Assembly (NCBI GenBank): GCA_964518575.1
Contig: CAZFGW010000017.1
Span: forward strand, 1 to 45,211
From: MGBC163016 sp964518575
GTDB taxonomy: Bacteria > Actinomycetota > Coriobacteriia > Coriobacteriales > Eggerthellaceae
Direction of reading: 5' to 3'
Length of the DNA stretch: 45,211 bases
A program made the position numbers and the translations under genes. The notes under the pieces were generated by a model that did no database searches, was not told where the DNA came from, and saw only the letters and a program-made list of their open reading frames with translations. Below, in pieces: positions 1-7,641 of the stretch; positions within the stretch are counted from its first letter, which is position 1; each line of letters begins with the position of its first letter.

Positions 1-54
<54 letters not shown>

Positions 55-72
55 AGAAAAAAGTGCTTGAAT

Positions 73-102
73 ATCCTACAACATAGTAACAGATAGGGTC
101 AA
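73..102 (-). promoter_or_regulatory. probable promoter of tRNA-Ile
   Basis: On the minus strand there is a -35-like TTGACC (102 to 97), an 18-base spacer and a -10-like TAGGAT (78 to 73). Initiation would fall about 10 bases upstream of the tRNA 5' end at 54. The match to the sigma-70-type consensus is good but not perfect. Confidence 0.6.
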
Positions 103-377
103 GAAATTTTTACCATCAAATCGCGCGCGTGCTGCGACAAAACACGCAGTGCCCCTTCGCGAAACAGCTGACAAGACGGAAACAAGTCATACGAACAACG
201 CTTATCCGCAATTTTACCTGCGCATTACAATAGATGCGGTAGCTTTCCATCCGATGCGCCAGACAGTATTATCAGCGTAAAGAATCTTTTTAAAAGACCT
301 TCGTGATCATGCCTATCATGGTCAGAACGCTTCGGAGTCTGCGTGCTCAAGGATGTTGGGAAAGGAGAAACGCGCTC
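103..377. other. intergenic region without a recognisable gene
   Basis: This stretch lies between the divergent tRNA-Ile and the DUF151 gene. A TACAAT (226-231) and a TATTAT (267-272) could serve as -10 elements for the downstream gene, but neither has a convincing -35 box. The longer reading frame that enters from 303 has no ribosome binding site, so it was not taken as the start of the DUF151 gene. Confidence 0.4.
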
Positions 378-887
378 ATGACGCCGCTTCGGGTTCTCAC
401 TTTGATCTTCACCGGTCCTGCGAATCCGGCAGTGCTGGTGCTGGAGCCGGTCGAGACGACCGAGAGCGAAGTCTCGCGTATCCTGCCCATTTGGATCGGG
501 GCGAATGAGGCAATGCAGCTCGGCGTTGCCATCGAGCACGCCAAGCTTCCCCGCCCGATGACTCACGACCTATTCCTGAACGCTATTGCTTGCTTGGACG
601 CGCGCGTCGATCATGTGATCATCTCGGACGTCAAGGGGCAGACCTTCTTCGCGAAGCTCTTCCTCAGGCAAGGCGGCAGGCTTATCGAGCTCGATGCGCG
701 CCCCACGGATGCGCTCGCGCTCGCCCTGCGCGAAGATGCACCCTTCATGGTTGAGGACAGCGTTCTCGAACACGCCTCGTTCCCCTACATATTCAAGCAT
801 CCGCGCAATCGGGAAGCGGAGATACAGGACTTCCATTCTTTCTTGGACACGATCTCGCCGGAGGACTTCATTACGGGCGAACACTAA
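378..887 (+). CDS. bifunctional nuclease domain (DUF151/BFN) protein
   Basis: A 169-residue protein of the bifunctional nuclease family. Plant and actinobacterial relatives are described as having RNase/DNase activity, but the cellular role in bacteria is unclear. Family hallmarks are visible: LPIWIGANEA near residue 35, the MTHDL segment near residue 60, the strand TFFAKLFL, and the signature ELDARPTDALALALR with a following PFMVEDS. A strong Shine-Dalgarno (AAAGGAG, 361-367) sits correctly before the ATG at 378. An ORF extension to 303 exists but lacks such a site. The protein is probably cytoplasmic, as no signal peptide or membrane segment is seen. It is convergent with the TraX-like gene, with only 67 bases between the two stop codons. 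Confidence 0.85.
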   Translation: MTPLRVLTLIFTGPANPAVLVLEPVETTESEVSRILPIWIGANEAMQLGVAIEHAKLPRPMTHDLFLNAIACLDARVDHVIISDVKGQTFFAKLFLRQGGRLIELDARPTDALALALREDAPFMVEDSVLEHASFPYIFKHPRNREAEIQDFHSFLDTISPEDFITGEH

Positions 888-954
888 TCTTGCAGAAACC
901 GCCTGCATCAACGCGCACTGAGGAATTCGCCAAACTCTGCCTGCACGACCCGCG

Positions 955-1776
955 TCACAGCGGGAGGTAGATGATGCAATATCGAATCGCCCACAGAATA
1001 AGCAGGTGGAGCGGGTAATACACGTAGAAGAACCACTTCATCGAGCGTCCGCGTTCGCCGTTATAGCGCATGATGAAAAACATCGCGAGCGAGTACCCGA
1101 CCACCGCGTAGCCGATATGGCAAATCTCAAGGAACGTCTGATTGGTGACCACAAGCGGCATGCCTGCAACATCGAGCAGATGGAACGCGTCGTCGATGCC
1201 GGCGGCAATGGCGTTCTCGCCCATGATGAAACCGCGGCTGATCTCGGGCGGGAGCTTCACGAGCGCCATCACAAGCATGACTGCATAGGGAATCAGCATG
1301 GTCAGCGCGATGCCTTTCTTGCCCTTCCCCCGCAGCACATAAAACGCAAGGATGATGATCGGTCCTTGGATCTGCCAATCGCAGAAGAAGCTGATTCCCA
1401 CGCCCGCCATAAGGACGAGTGCGAACAGCGGCGTGGACTTGATGTTGTCATACGCCCACAGCAGCCCAAGCCCGATCAGAAGCGTGATGAACACATTGCC
1501 CGTCGGTCCCCAGATCAGCGAGAACGGCACCTGTGAGATCACGGCAAACACCGCAAGGCGACCAGCGTATTTTTTGATGTTCGACGTATGCAGATACCCT
1601 TCGACAATCAAAAACGCCATGATGGGGAAGGTGAGTCCGCCGAAGGAATACAGGATGGCGGTAAGCAGCTCCGGCAGCATGGTGGAGAAGATGTGCGCAA
1701 CGTGGTTCGCCGTCATTCCCACGATGGCAAGCCACTTCAGCGTGAAGCCGGTTATGTTGGATCGTTTCGCAATCAC
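955..1776 (-). CDS. TraX family membrane protein
   Basis: A 273-residue polytopic membrane protein resembling TraX. The founding member acetylates F-pilin; chromosomal homologues are probably acyltransferases of unknown substrate. Visible family features are the N-terminal TGFTLKWLAIVGMTANHVAH segment with a membrane-embedded His, SFGGLTFPIMAFLIVEGY, and the C-terminal KWFFYVYYPLHLLILW, with about eight hydrophobic helices in all. The start is GTG at 1776. There is no Shine-Dalgarno, but a perfect TATAAT lies exactly six bases upstream, suggesting a leaderless mRNA. An internal ATG at codon 21 also lacks a ribosome binding site. No pilus or conjugation genes are nearby, so a role in conjugation is not supported. 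Confidence 0.8.
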   Translation of the reverse strand: MIAKRSNITGFTLKWLAIVGMTANHVAHIFSTMLPELLTAILYSFGGLTFPIMAFLIVEGYLHTSNIKKYAGRLAVFAVISQVPFSLIWGPTGNVFITLLIGLGLLWAYDNIKSTPLFALVLMAGVGISFFCDWQIQGPIIILAFYVLRGKGKKGIALTMLIPYAVMLVMALVKLPPEISRGFIMGENAIAAGIDDAFHLLDVAGMPLVVTNQTFLEICHIGYAVVGYSLAMFFIMRYNGERGRSMKWFFYVYYPLHLLILWAIRYCIIYLPL

Positions 1777-1782
1777 CCCAGC

Positions 1783-1788
1783 ATTATA
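1783..1788 (-). promoter_or_regulatory. -10 element giving a leaderless traX-like mRNA
   Basis: On the minus strand TATAAT ends at 1783 and the GTG start codon begins at 1776, so the normal initiation distance (+1 six bases after the -10) puts the first transcribed base on the start codon. No clear -35 box is present 16-18 bases upstream. Confidence 0.5.
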
Positions 1789-1965
1789 TAATCAAGTTTC
1801 TCCAATCCTCGCCCTCGGAAGCGGCATTGTAATCTGCGCGGCGTCTTCGAAGCGCAGCCGCATTTGCCCAAAACAGCCGGCTATCTATGTTTTTCTGCGC
1901 GCTGAACACCAAAGACTTCGTCTAAGTGGTAGCATAAATCGGCTTATACCGAACAGGGGAATCAC

Positions 1966-3777
1966 ATGAAGCAAGAACATATCAGAAATGTTGCGATCAT
2001 CGCGCACGTCGATCATGGCAAGACCACGCTCGTGGATCGGCTGCTCTATACCGCGGGAGTTTTTCGCGAAAATCAGCAGGTCGAAGAGCGGGTGCTCGAC
2101 TCAAATGATCAGGAGCGCGAGCGCGGCATCACCATTTTGTCCAAGAATGTTTCCGTTACCTATAAAGATGTGAAGATCAATGTGATCGACACGCCGGGGC
2201 ACGCTGATTTTGGTGGCGAAGTCGAGCGCGTGCTCAATATGGCTGACGGCGCGCTGCTCATCGTGGATGCGTTTGAAGGTCCGATGCCGCAGACGCGTTT
2301 CGTGCTCAAGCATGCACTCTCGCTGGGGCTTCGGATCATGCTCGTCGTGAACAAGATCGATCGCCCGGGGTCACGCCCTGAGGAAGTGGTCGACGAGGTC
2401 TTCGATCTCATGTGCGAGCTCGAGGCAACCGACGAACAGCTCGATTTCCCCATTGTCTACACCTCGGCGATGGGCGGTTACGCACGCACGTCTCCCGACG
2501 ATGACAACATGAACATGATTCCGCTTCTGGAGGCAATCCTCAAAGAGATCCCCGCGCCCGATGTTGATCCCGAAGGACCCGTCGCCCTGCAAATCTGTAC
2601 GGTCGATCACAGTTCGTTTGTGGGGCGCATCGGCGTCGGACGTCTGTCATCGGGCACGATCCACAAGAACGAACCGGTGCTCGTCATCAAGAACGACGGC
2701 ACGCGCTACAACACCGTCATCAAGCAGGTTTTCACGTTTGAGGAGCTTGGCAAGAAGGAACAGCAGGAGGTCAACGCGGGCGACATCGTTGCTGTGGTCG
2801 GCGTTGATGATGCTGACATCGGCGATATGGTCACGAGCCGTGAGAAGCCGATCCGCTTCGACCCGATCGAGGTCGAGGAGCCGACCATGGCGGTGGTCTT
2901 CGAGGCGTCCACCAGCCCTCTCGTTGGACGCGAAGGCGACATCGTGGGCGCGCGCCAGCTCAAGGAGCGCTTGATGCGCGAAGCGGAGAGCAACATCTCG
3001 ATGCGCATTACGGAACTCGAGGACAAATCGGGCATCGAGGTTGCGGGGCGTGGCGTTCTGCATCTGTCGGTGCTGATGGAAACGATGCGCCGCGAGGGAT
3101 TCGAATTCCAGGTTGGGCGTCCGCGCGTCATCATCAAGACCGATGATGCGGGCAACAAACTCGAGCCCATCGAGGAGGCAACCGTCGACGTTCCCAGCGA
3201 ATACGCGGGCAAGGTCATCGAGGTATTCGGTCTTGCCGGCGGCGAGATGACGGATATGATCACGCGCGGAGAGCAGACGCATCTCGTGTTCAAGATTCCG
3301 AGCCGTGGAACGATGGGGCTGCGTACGCGGGTGCTCAATGCCACACGCGGCGAGGCGGTCATGTTCCACCACTTCAGCGAATACGGTGCCTATCGGGGCG
3401 AATTCAGCGGTCGCGGTCGCGGCTGCATGATCGCCATGGCAACGGAGAAGTCGGTCGCCTACGCGCTCGATACGCTGCAGGAGCGCGGCAGGCTCTTCAT
3501 CGGGGCGGGCGAGGACTGCTATGAGGGCATGATCGTCGGTGAGTCGGCGAAGGAATCGGACATGGTGGTGAATGTTGCGAAGGCGAAGCAGCTCGGCAAT
3601 CAGCGTTCTGCCGGTGCCGATAAAGCTATCCAGCTGACGCCGCCGATCACGTTCACGCTCGAAGAGGCGCTCGAGTACATCGAGGATGACGAGCTCGTCG
3701 AGATCACGCCGAAATCCATCCGTTTGCGCAAGCGTCTCCTTTCCGCAACGGATCGGAAGAAAGCAAGAAATAAATAG
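1966..3777 (+). CDS. typA: ribosome-associated translational GTPase TypA/BipA
   Basis: A 603-residue GTPase of the TypA/BipA family, close to the usual length of about 610. It binds 70S ribosomes and influences 50S assembly and stress responses. The G-domain shows G1 AHVDHGKTTLVDRLL (residues 14-28), the switch region ERERGITI, G3 DTPGHADFGGEVER and G4 NKIDRPGSRP. An EF-Tu-like domain II, an EF-G-like domain III and the BipA C-terminal domain (EYAGKVIEVFGLAGGEM and the RGTMGLRTR and GRGRGCM stretches) follow. The ATG at 1966 has an AGGGGA site 5-10 bases upstream. It is followed by the PpiC lipoprotein gene 78 bases downstream; whether they are co-transcribed is unclear. Confidence 0.97.
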   Translation: MKQEHIRNVAIIAHVDHGKTTLVDRLLYTAGVFRENQQVEERVLDSNDQERERGITILSKNVSVTYKDVKINVIDTPGHADFGGEVERVLNMADGALLIVDAFEGPMPQTRFVLKHALSLGLRIMLVVNKIDRPGSRPEEVVDEVFDLMCELEATDEQLDFPIVYTSAMGGYARTSPDDDNMNMIPLLEAILKEIPAPDVDPEGPVALQICTVDHSSFVGRIGVGRLSSGTIHKNEPVLVIKNDGTRYNTVIKQVFTFEELGKKEQQEVNAGDIVAVVGVDDADIGDMVTSREKPIRFDPIEVEEPTMAVVFEASTSPLVGREGDIVGARQLKERLMREAESNISMRITELEDKSGIEVAGRGVLHLSVLMETMRREGFEFQVGRPRVIIKTDDAGNKLEPIEEATVDVPSEYAGKVIEVFGLAGGEMTDMITRGEQTHLVFKIPSRGTMGLRTRVLNATRGEAVMFHHFSEYGAYRGEFSGRGRGCMIAMATEKSVAYALDTLQERGRLFIGAGEDCYEGMIVGESAKESDMVVNVAKAKQLGNQRSAGADKAIQLTPPITFTLEEALEYIEDDELVEITPKSIRLRKRLLSATDRKKARNK

Positions 3778-3855
3778 ATACGATTGAATTTCCATGTGCG
3801 AAAATAACTCAAAACGTAACTCTCAACCGTTTTACGAAAGGTGATGCGTTCAAGC

Positions 3856-5145
3856 ATGAAAAAGCGATTTGCCATATATCTTGCAGGTGCAACTCTCGCG
3901 GCTGTGTGCGCGCTGGGCTTGGTGGGATGCGCTTCCACCGACACCAATGAAGCCATCTCCTCCGACACGGGACTGACCGGTGGCGTTGCTGCAACGGTCA
4001 ATGGAGTTGAGATCGAGGAAGACAAGGTCACCCGCGCCATCAACAATATGCGCTTGAGCAATAACATGACTGATGATGACGAATGGAAGTCGTATTTGAA
4101 GGGGCAGAATGACACCCCCGAGAGCATGCGTGATGAGGTGCTGGGCTCGCTGATCGATCAGCAGCTCGTGCTCCAGTGTGCTGAGCAGCGCAACGTCACC
4201 ACGAACGACGAGGAGATCCAGTCCTACGTCGACAAGATGCGTGCGAATTATTCGTCTGATGAAGCATGGCAGACCGCCCTTGAGGGCGCCGGCTTCGAAG
4301 ACGAGGAAGCGTATCGCGAAGCGCTTCGCTATTCCATTCTGCAAAAGAAGCTGGAAGAGGGATTCGAGCAGGAGATCGCTCTTAATGATGATGCGCTCTT
4401 GCAGGAGCTGAAGACCTCCGCGCCGTCCTATTCGGGCTCCAAGCGTTCGTCCCACATCCTGTTCGACAAGGATGACAAGGCGACCGCCGAAGAGGTGCTC
4501 CCCAAGATCAAGTCCGGCGAGCTCAGCTTTGAGGACGCCGTTCAGCAGTACTCGAAGGACAGCGGTTCGGCTGCCAATGGCGGCGATGTCGGTTGGGATC
4601 GCCTCACCTCGTTTGTGAGCGAGTACCAACAGGCGCTGATGGAGCTGAACAAGGGCGATATCAGCGATCTTGTCGAGAGCCAGTACGGGTACCACATCAT
4701 CACCGTGACGGATGTGTTCGAGGCGCCTTCGGAGATCACGTCGATCGATCAGGTTCCGACGGAATTTGTCGACGAGGTGCGCACGACTTCAACGGAGACG
4801 AAGACAGATGACGCTCTGAAAGATTGGCTGACCACCATGCGTCAGACCAACGATGTGGTCATCAACGATATGCCTGAGAATGCACCGTATATCGTCGACA
4901 TGAGCGATGAATACACCGCGGAGGAGATTGAAGAGATCAACACGAAAGCGCGTGACGAGCTCCTCGGCAAGGTGGCTGAAGAGGAAGAGGTGACCACGAC
5001 CGAAGAGGCGGTCGGCGATATGGCTGACGCATCGGGCGAAGGCACCGCTGCCGAAGGTGGCGCCACTGAGGGAAGCACCGCCGAAGGGGGCACGCAGGAC
5101 ACCGCTGCTTCAGATGCTGCGAGCACGACGGGAACACAGGGATAG
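3856..5145 (+). CDS. PpiC/SurA-type peptidyl-prolyl isomerase lipoprotein
   Basis: A 429-residue exported foldase that would act on the outer face of the membrane. The N-terminus (MKKR, a hydrophobic stretch, then LGLVGC) is a lipoprotein signal with the lipidated Cys at residue 25. Residues about 40-190 form a helical SurA_N/trigger-factor-like chaperone domain (VNGVEIEEDKVTRAI). A parvulin rotamase domain spans about 196-284 (SSHILF, FEDAVQQYSKD, GGDVGW, YGYHIITVTD). The last 55 or so residues are an Ala/Glu/Gly/Thr-rich low-complexity tail. Three starts are possible (GTG 3841, ATG 3844, ATG 3856). The last is chosen because MKKR begins the signal peptide, although its spacing from AAAGG is long. 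A strong terminator follows. Confidence 0.9.
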   Translation: MKKRFAIYLAGATLAAVCALGLVGCASTDTNEAISSDTGLTGGVAATVNGVEIEEDKVTRAINNMRLSNNMTDDDEWKSYLKGQNDTPESMRDEVLGSLIDQQLVLQCAEQRNVTTNDEEIQSYVDKMRANYSSDEAWQTALEGAGFEDEEAYREALRYSILQKKLEEGFEQEIALNDDALLQELKTSAPSYSGSKRSSHILFDKDDKATAEEVLPKIKSGELSFEDAVQQYSKDSGSAANGGDVGWDRLTSFVSEYQQALMELNKGDISDLVESQYGYHIITVTDVFEAPSEITSIDQVPTEFVDEVRTTSTETKTDDALKDWLTTMRQTNDVVINDMPENAPYIVDMSDEYTAEEIEEINTKARDELLGKVAEEEEVTTTEEAVGDMADASGEGTAAEGGATEGSTAEGGTQDTAASDAASTTGTQG

Positions 5146-5190
5146 CTTTGGTTTTCTGAGCGCCGTGGGTGTTCATAAGAGTCGTGTGAG

Positions 5191-5235
5191 CGAAGGGGGG
5201 GGGCAGATACGGCGCTCCCCTTCGTTTTTGTTTTT
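5191..5235 (+). terminator. Rho-independent terminator after the PpiC gene
   Basis: CGAAGGGG (5191-5198) pairs with CCCCTTCG (5217-5224) and is followed by a T-rich tract to 5235. A run of nine Gs (5195-5203) lies at the 5' side of the loop, so the register of pairing can slip. Confidence 0.85.
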
Positions 5236-5310
5236 CCTATTTGCAATATCACCGCAAACGTATTTGCGTTATACTTTCAACCTGCTATTGATATAGCGAT
5301 CGCTTGAAAC

Positions 5311-5402
5311 GGAGAGGTGTCCGAGCTGGCCGAAGGAGCACGATTGGAAATCGTGTATGCGCCAAAAGCGTATCCAGGGTTCAAATCCCTGCCTCTCCGC
5401 CA
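5311..5402 (+). tRNA. tRNA-Ser (GGA)
   Basis: A class II tRNA with acceptor stem GGAGAGG/CCTCTCC, an anticodon loop TTGGAAA giving GGA, a long variable arm (TGCGCC/GCGTA region), T-arm CAGGGTTCAAATCCCTG, discriminator G and encoded CCA (5400-5402). A TATACT (5270-5275) upstream may be its -10 box. It overlaps the palindromic stretch CGCAAACGTATTTGCG at 5253-5268 by none but lies directly after it. Confidence 0.97.
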
Positions 5403-5484
5403 TTTTTTATCTACGGATGACTGCTCTGAGCGACCGTGTCTTTCGATAAGAAGGATGGCGAATCGTTCACGACAGGTTATTGCT

Positions 5485-5577
5485 GGAGGGGTGGCAGAGC
5501 GGTTGAATGCGGCGGTCTCGAAAACCGTTATGCCGTGTTAAGCGGTATCCAGGGTTCGAATCCCTGCCCCTCCGCCA
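5485..5577 (+). tRNA. tRNA-Ser (CGA)
   Basis: A class II tRNA with acceptor GGAGGGG/CCCCTCC, an anticodon loop containing CTCGAAA (anticodon CGA), a long variable arm, T-arm CAGGGTTCGAATCCCTG, discriminator G and encoded CCA. It lies 82 bases after tRNA-Ser(GGA). Its 3' 18 bases and the following bases are duplicated at 5763. Confidence 0.97.
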
Positions 5578-5587
5578 TAAAAAATCA

Positions 5588-5613
5588 AACCCCGACAGGG
5601 GTTTTATTTTTTA
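5588..5613 (+). terminator. terminator after tRNA-Ser(CGA)
   Basis: AACCCC-GACA-GGGGTT forms a short strong hairpin followed by TTATTTTTT. Confidence 0.8.
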
Positions 5614-5787
5614 TAGGGGACGGGGTAGCGGACGAGAACCCTCTTTGGTTCGATTCGGGGTGTATCGTTAGAGACACCCCGAACTGCGAGGGTCAAGGTG
5701 GCGCGATAGCGCCCGAGCATACAATCACAACGTGATTGTATGCGCAGACTTGACGCGAAGCCATCCCTGCCCCTCCGCCATAAAAAA
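5614..5787 (+). other. structured segment ending in a duplicated tRNA-Ser 3' end
   Basis: The sequence ATCCCTGCCCCTCCGCCA plus TAAAAAA (5763-5787) repeats the 3' end of tRNA-Ser(CGA) and its flank (5560-5584), 203 bases apart. The interval is rich in inverted repeats. GAACC/GGTTC lies at 5636-5651, CGGGGTGT/ACACCCCG at 5656-5681, GGCGC/GCGCC at 5700-5713, and a perfect 12-bp stem with a 3-base loop at 5717-5743. An outer GTCAAG/CTTGAC (5692-5697 with 5749-5754) encloses the last two. AGGGG (5615) and GGGGT (5622) can pair with CCCCT and ATCCC in the duplicated tRNA end, closing the whole structure. It could be a decayed duplicate tRNA locus, a remnant of a tRNA-targeted integrant, or an expressed structured RNA. 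Confidence 0.6.
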
Positions 5788-5790
5788 ATC

Positions 5791-5810
5791 AACCCCCATC
5801 GGGGGTTTAT
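5791..5810 (+). terminator. terminator-like hairpin after the duplicated tRNA end
   Basis: AACCCCC-ATC-GGGGGTT followed by TAT. It corresponds in position and sequence type to the terminator after the intact tRNA-Ser(CGA), so the duplication seems to have included the terminator. Confidence 0.5.
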
Positions 5811-5854
5811 TCCGAATTCGTTTTCGTAACAATCGTCTTTTCAGTTAGAAACAT

Positions 5855-6037
5855 GTTTGGGTATCGACGTTGGGGCGAGATTCATCTCGCCCGCAATGGT
5901 GCATTATCGGGGTTGTTGCGTTTTGGGGTCACCATTGACGTAACACGATTGCCCCATGAATCTTCATTGGGGTCGTCACACGGCGGGCGAGATGAATCTC
6001 GCCCCAACGTCCACCTGATTGATCATTCCAATTAAAA
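5855..6037 (-). repeat. R element copy 1 (dispersed two-palindrome repeat)
   Basis: A full-length copy in minus orientation relative to the other full copies. The two arms (about 5870-5893 and 5983-6006) are each self-complementary: GGGCGAGA-TTCA-TCTCGCCC and its partner form. Arm spacing is about 113 bases. The outer flanks match the family ends: on the minus strand TCAATCAGGTGGACGT before the first arm and CAACGTCGATACCCAA after the second. Confidence 0.85.
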
Positions 6038-6230
6038 AAACGAAATCAACCGGAAACGGTCAATTCGGACACGACCATCCAAAACCATTTTCGCGATCAA
6101 AAAACACCGCGATCAGAATCGGTCATGCCCACCATCGTGCACTCAGGAATAACGATTGGGCATCAACGGGACAATCGGCTCCGTCCCCGTTGTTCCTTCC
6201 AGCTACTTAATATAAACTACCTACCAATAA
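6038..6230. other. intergenic spacer, no gene seen
   Basis: No credible reading frame is present. Parts read on the minus strand (for example GATGCCCAATCGTTATTCC around 6145-6165) weakly resemble the tail unit found beside other R elements, so this may be decayed repeat sequence. Confidence 0.3.
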
Positions 6231-6255
6231 CGAAATGTCGGAAGGGAGTGCCGTA

Positions 6256-6753
6256 ATGGCAGATCGTACCGTTGAGAATCCGGGTGCTGCGGTTCCTCAA
6301 ATGCCTGAAATCCTTGAAAGAGTGCTGCTCTATGCACTCGACGAGGGCAAGCAGAAAATGGTCATGGGGGAATCCGTCGTACCGTTCACGGCTCTTGTGG
6401 TGAAGGACAGCGTGTTCATCGAAACGCATCCCGGCGCAGGTGCCGAGGAATGCTTCAATCTTGCGCAGCATACGGTCGAGGGTGCGCGCGGTGCCACTGC
6501 TTACGCCTTCTGCTATGACGGTTATGTCGAAACGGCTGAAGGTGTGAAGGACGCGCTCATCGCCGAGGGCGGCGTGCCCGGCATGATGAACGGCTATGCA
6601 ATCGGCATGCTCTATGCCATGGATGCGAACAATCGCCCCATCTTCAACAGCAATCCTTCCTATATCGGCGAGGCACCGAACTTCATGGATCGTCTGCGCG
6701 ACGCAACCGAATACTCCGACATGGAGATTGATCCGAAGTATCTCGAAATGTAG
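6256..6753 (+). CDS. uncharacterised cytoplasmic protein
   Basis: A 165-residue acidic protein that I do not recognise as a named family. It has no signal peptide or membrane segment. Notable stretches are ERVLLYALDEGKQKMVMGES near the N-terminus, the segment AYAFCYDGYVETAEGVKDA, then AEGGVPGMMNGYAIGMLYAM. The alternating strand/helix pattern suggests a compact alpha/beta fold. The start at ATG 6256 is chosen because GGAAGGGAG (6240-6248) lies 7 bases before it; an in-frame ATG at 6235 has no such site. It stands alone between the tRNA/repeat region and a terminator. Confidence 0.75.
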   Translation: MADRTVENPGAAVPQMPEILERVLLYALDEGKQKMVMGESVVPFTALVVKDSVFIETHPGAGAEECFNLAQHTVEGARGATAYAFCYDGYVETAEGVKDALIAEGGVPGMMNGYAIGMLYAMDANNRPIFNSNPSYIGEAPNFMDRLRDATEYSDMEIDPKYLEM

Positions 6754-6780
6754 CGCTTCCTCTCCATATACCAGACTACC

Positions 6781-6804
6781 AAGGCGGTCACGTACCGCCT
6801 TTTT
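6781..6804 (+). terminator. Rho-independent terminator
   Basis: AGGCGGT-CACGT-ACCGCCT (6782-6800) followed by TTTT. It ends the transcript of the uncharacterised 165-residue protein gene. Confidence 0.85.
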
Positions 6805-7127
6805 CATGTCTGACCTTGTTGCTCTTCGGCTTCCTTTCGAACTTCCCTCTGACTGATCTCCAATCCAGCCTTCGCTTTCGCCATCACCTTCGCCATAGAA
6901 ATGACGACATCCCGCAATCGCAAGCGCAAAGATCGCTGTGCGATTGGTGGGAGCTTTTGCAAGATATCTCTTATATATGCACGGGAGATACACCAGATGC
7001 GTTGTGCGCATCGGTAAGAGATCGGGAATGTTTTTGCAAGACGAACATCGTAGAGTTGAGTCGTGAACACAGAAGGCTGATCGATCGGATCAAACTCGTT
7101 TTTCGGCCAAACAGGGTCTCGCGGCAT
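6804..7127 (-). CDS. possible hypothetical protein, weakly supported
   Basis: A 107-codon reading frame on the minus strand is the best coding candidate in an otherwise empty 570-base gap. AGAAGG lies upstream of the ATG at 7127, but only 3 bases away, which is short. The product would be basic, with an amphipathic middle (IRDILQKLPPIAQRSLRLRL) and a charged C-terminus. No family is recognised. An opposing frame at 6816-7226 (plus) is equally long and equally unsupported, so this region may be non-coding or a decayed gene. Confidence 0.3.
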   Translation of the reverse strand: MPRDPVWPKNEFDPIDQPSVFTTQLYDVRLAKTFPISYRCAQRIWCISRAYIRDILQKLPPIAQRSLRLRLRDVVISMAKVMAKAKAGLEISQREVRKEAEEQQGQT

Positions 7128-7232
7128 CAGCCTTCTGGATCACCTAGAGCACGATCATGTGAGGACCGGTATGGTTCGCGGACAAGGAGGTGCGATTCCG
7201 CTTTCGTATGGCTGAGGAAGCTGTGATCATAG

Positions 7233-7260
7233 TTGCTATTCGTTGGTAATCTGGTACACT
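7233..7260 (+). promoter_or_regulatory. probable promoter of the rpsF-ssb-rpsR-rplI-dnaB operon
   Basis: A -35-like TTGCTA (7233-7238), a 16-base spacer and a -10-like TACACT (7255-7260) stand just before the structured leader of rpsF. Confidence 0.55.
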
Positions 7261-7261
7261 G

Positions 7262-7301
7262 AACAGGTTGTCCTGCCCCAGGAAACACCTGTCTGGGGCC
7301 G
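7262..7301 (+). promoter_or_regulatory. probable S6:S18 ribosomal protein leader
   Basis: Between the promoter and the rpsF Shine-Dalgarno, GCCCCAG (7275-7281) pairs with CTGGGGC (7293-7299), next to a CCG trinucleotide (7299-7301). ACAGG (7263) can also pair with CCTGT (7288). The known rpsF leader motif binds the S6-S18 complex through a conserved CCG next to such a helix, giving autoregulation. The assignment rests on position and these elements only. Confidence 0.5.
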
Positions 7302-7324
7302 TTTAGTCCAGAGGAGGTGAGCTG

Positions 7325-7618
7325 ATGAAGGCTTACGAACTACTGTTTTTTGTCGCTCCGACCATCGAAGAGGAAGCCCGCGCTGCTGTCATGGCGCGTA
7401 TCGAGGCAACCATCGCAGAGGCACAAGGTCAGATCGACAACGTCGATGAGTGGGGAAAGCGCAAGCTGGCCTATGAGATCAATGGCTTGACTGACGCAGA
7501 GTATATCCTGATCGACTTCCATGCCAATCCTGACAGTATCGCGGAACTCGACCGTGTTCTCCGCATCAATGATGCCGTTGTGCGTCATATGATTGTTGCT
7601 CGTACTGACAGGGATTAG
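7325..7618 (+). CDS. rpsF: 30S ribosomal protein bS6
   Basis: A 97-residue bS6, a component of the small-subunit platform that binds 16S rRNA together with bS18. The N-terminal strand MKAYELLFFVAP, the helix with EEEARAAV, the strand motif VDEWGKRKLAYEI and the C-terminal VLRINDAVVRHMIV are family hallmarks. It is preceded by a very strong AGGAGGTGA site 5 bases before the ATG. First gene of the rpsF-ssb-rpsR-rplI-dnaB cluster, which is a common bacterial order. Confidence 0.98.
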   Translation: MKAYELLFFVAPTIEEEARAAVMARIEATIAEAQGQIDNVDEWGKRKLAYEINGLTDAEYILIDFHANPDSIAELDRVLRINDAVVRHMIVARTDRD

Positions 7619-7641
7619 CTTGAAGAAGGAAGAGGACTGAA

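Noticed and set aside
2647..3795. 382-codon minus-strand frame opposite typA
   Set aside because: Antisense shadow of a highly conserved GTPase gene.
5436..5735. 99-codon frame running through tRNA-Ser(CGA)
   Set aside because: It is open only because it crosses the tRNA and the structured segment; those features explain the sequence better.
5855..6037. CRISPR-like array from repeated palindromes
   Set aside because: Only two arms per element with a conserved interior rather than unique spacers, copies scattered over 30 kb, and no cas genes.
6217..7011. 264-codon minus-strand frame overlapping the 165-residue protein gene
   Set aside because: Most of it is antisense to a gene with a good ribosome binding site and it crosses a strong terminator; composition is not protein-like.
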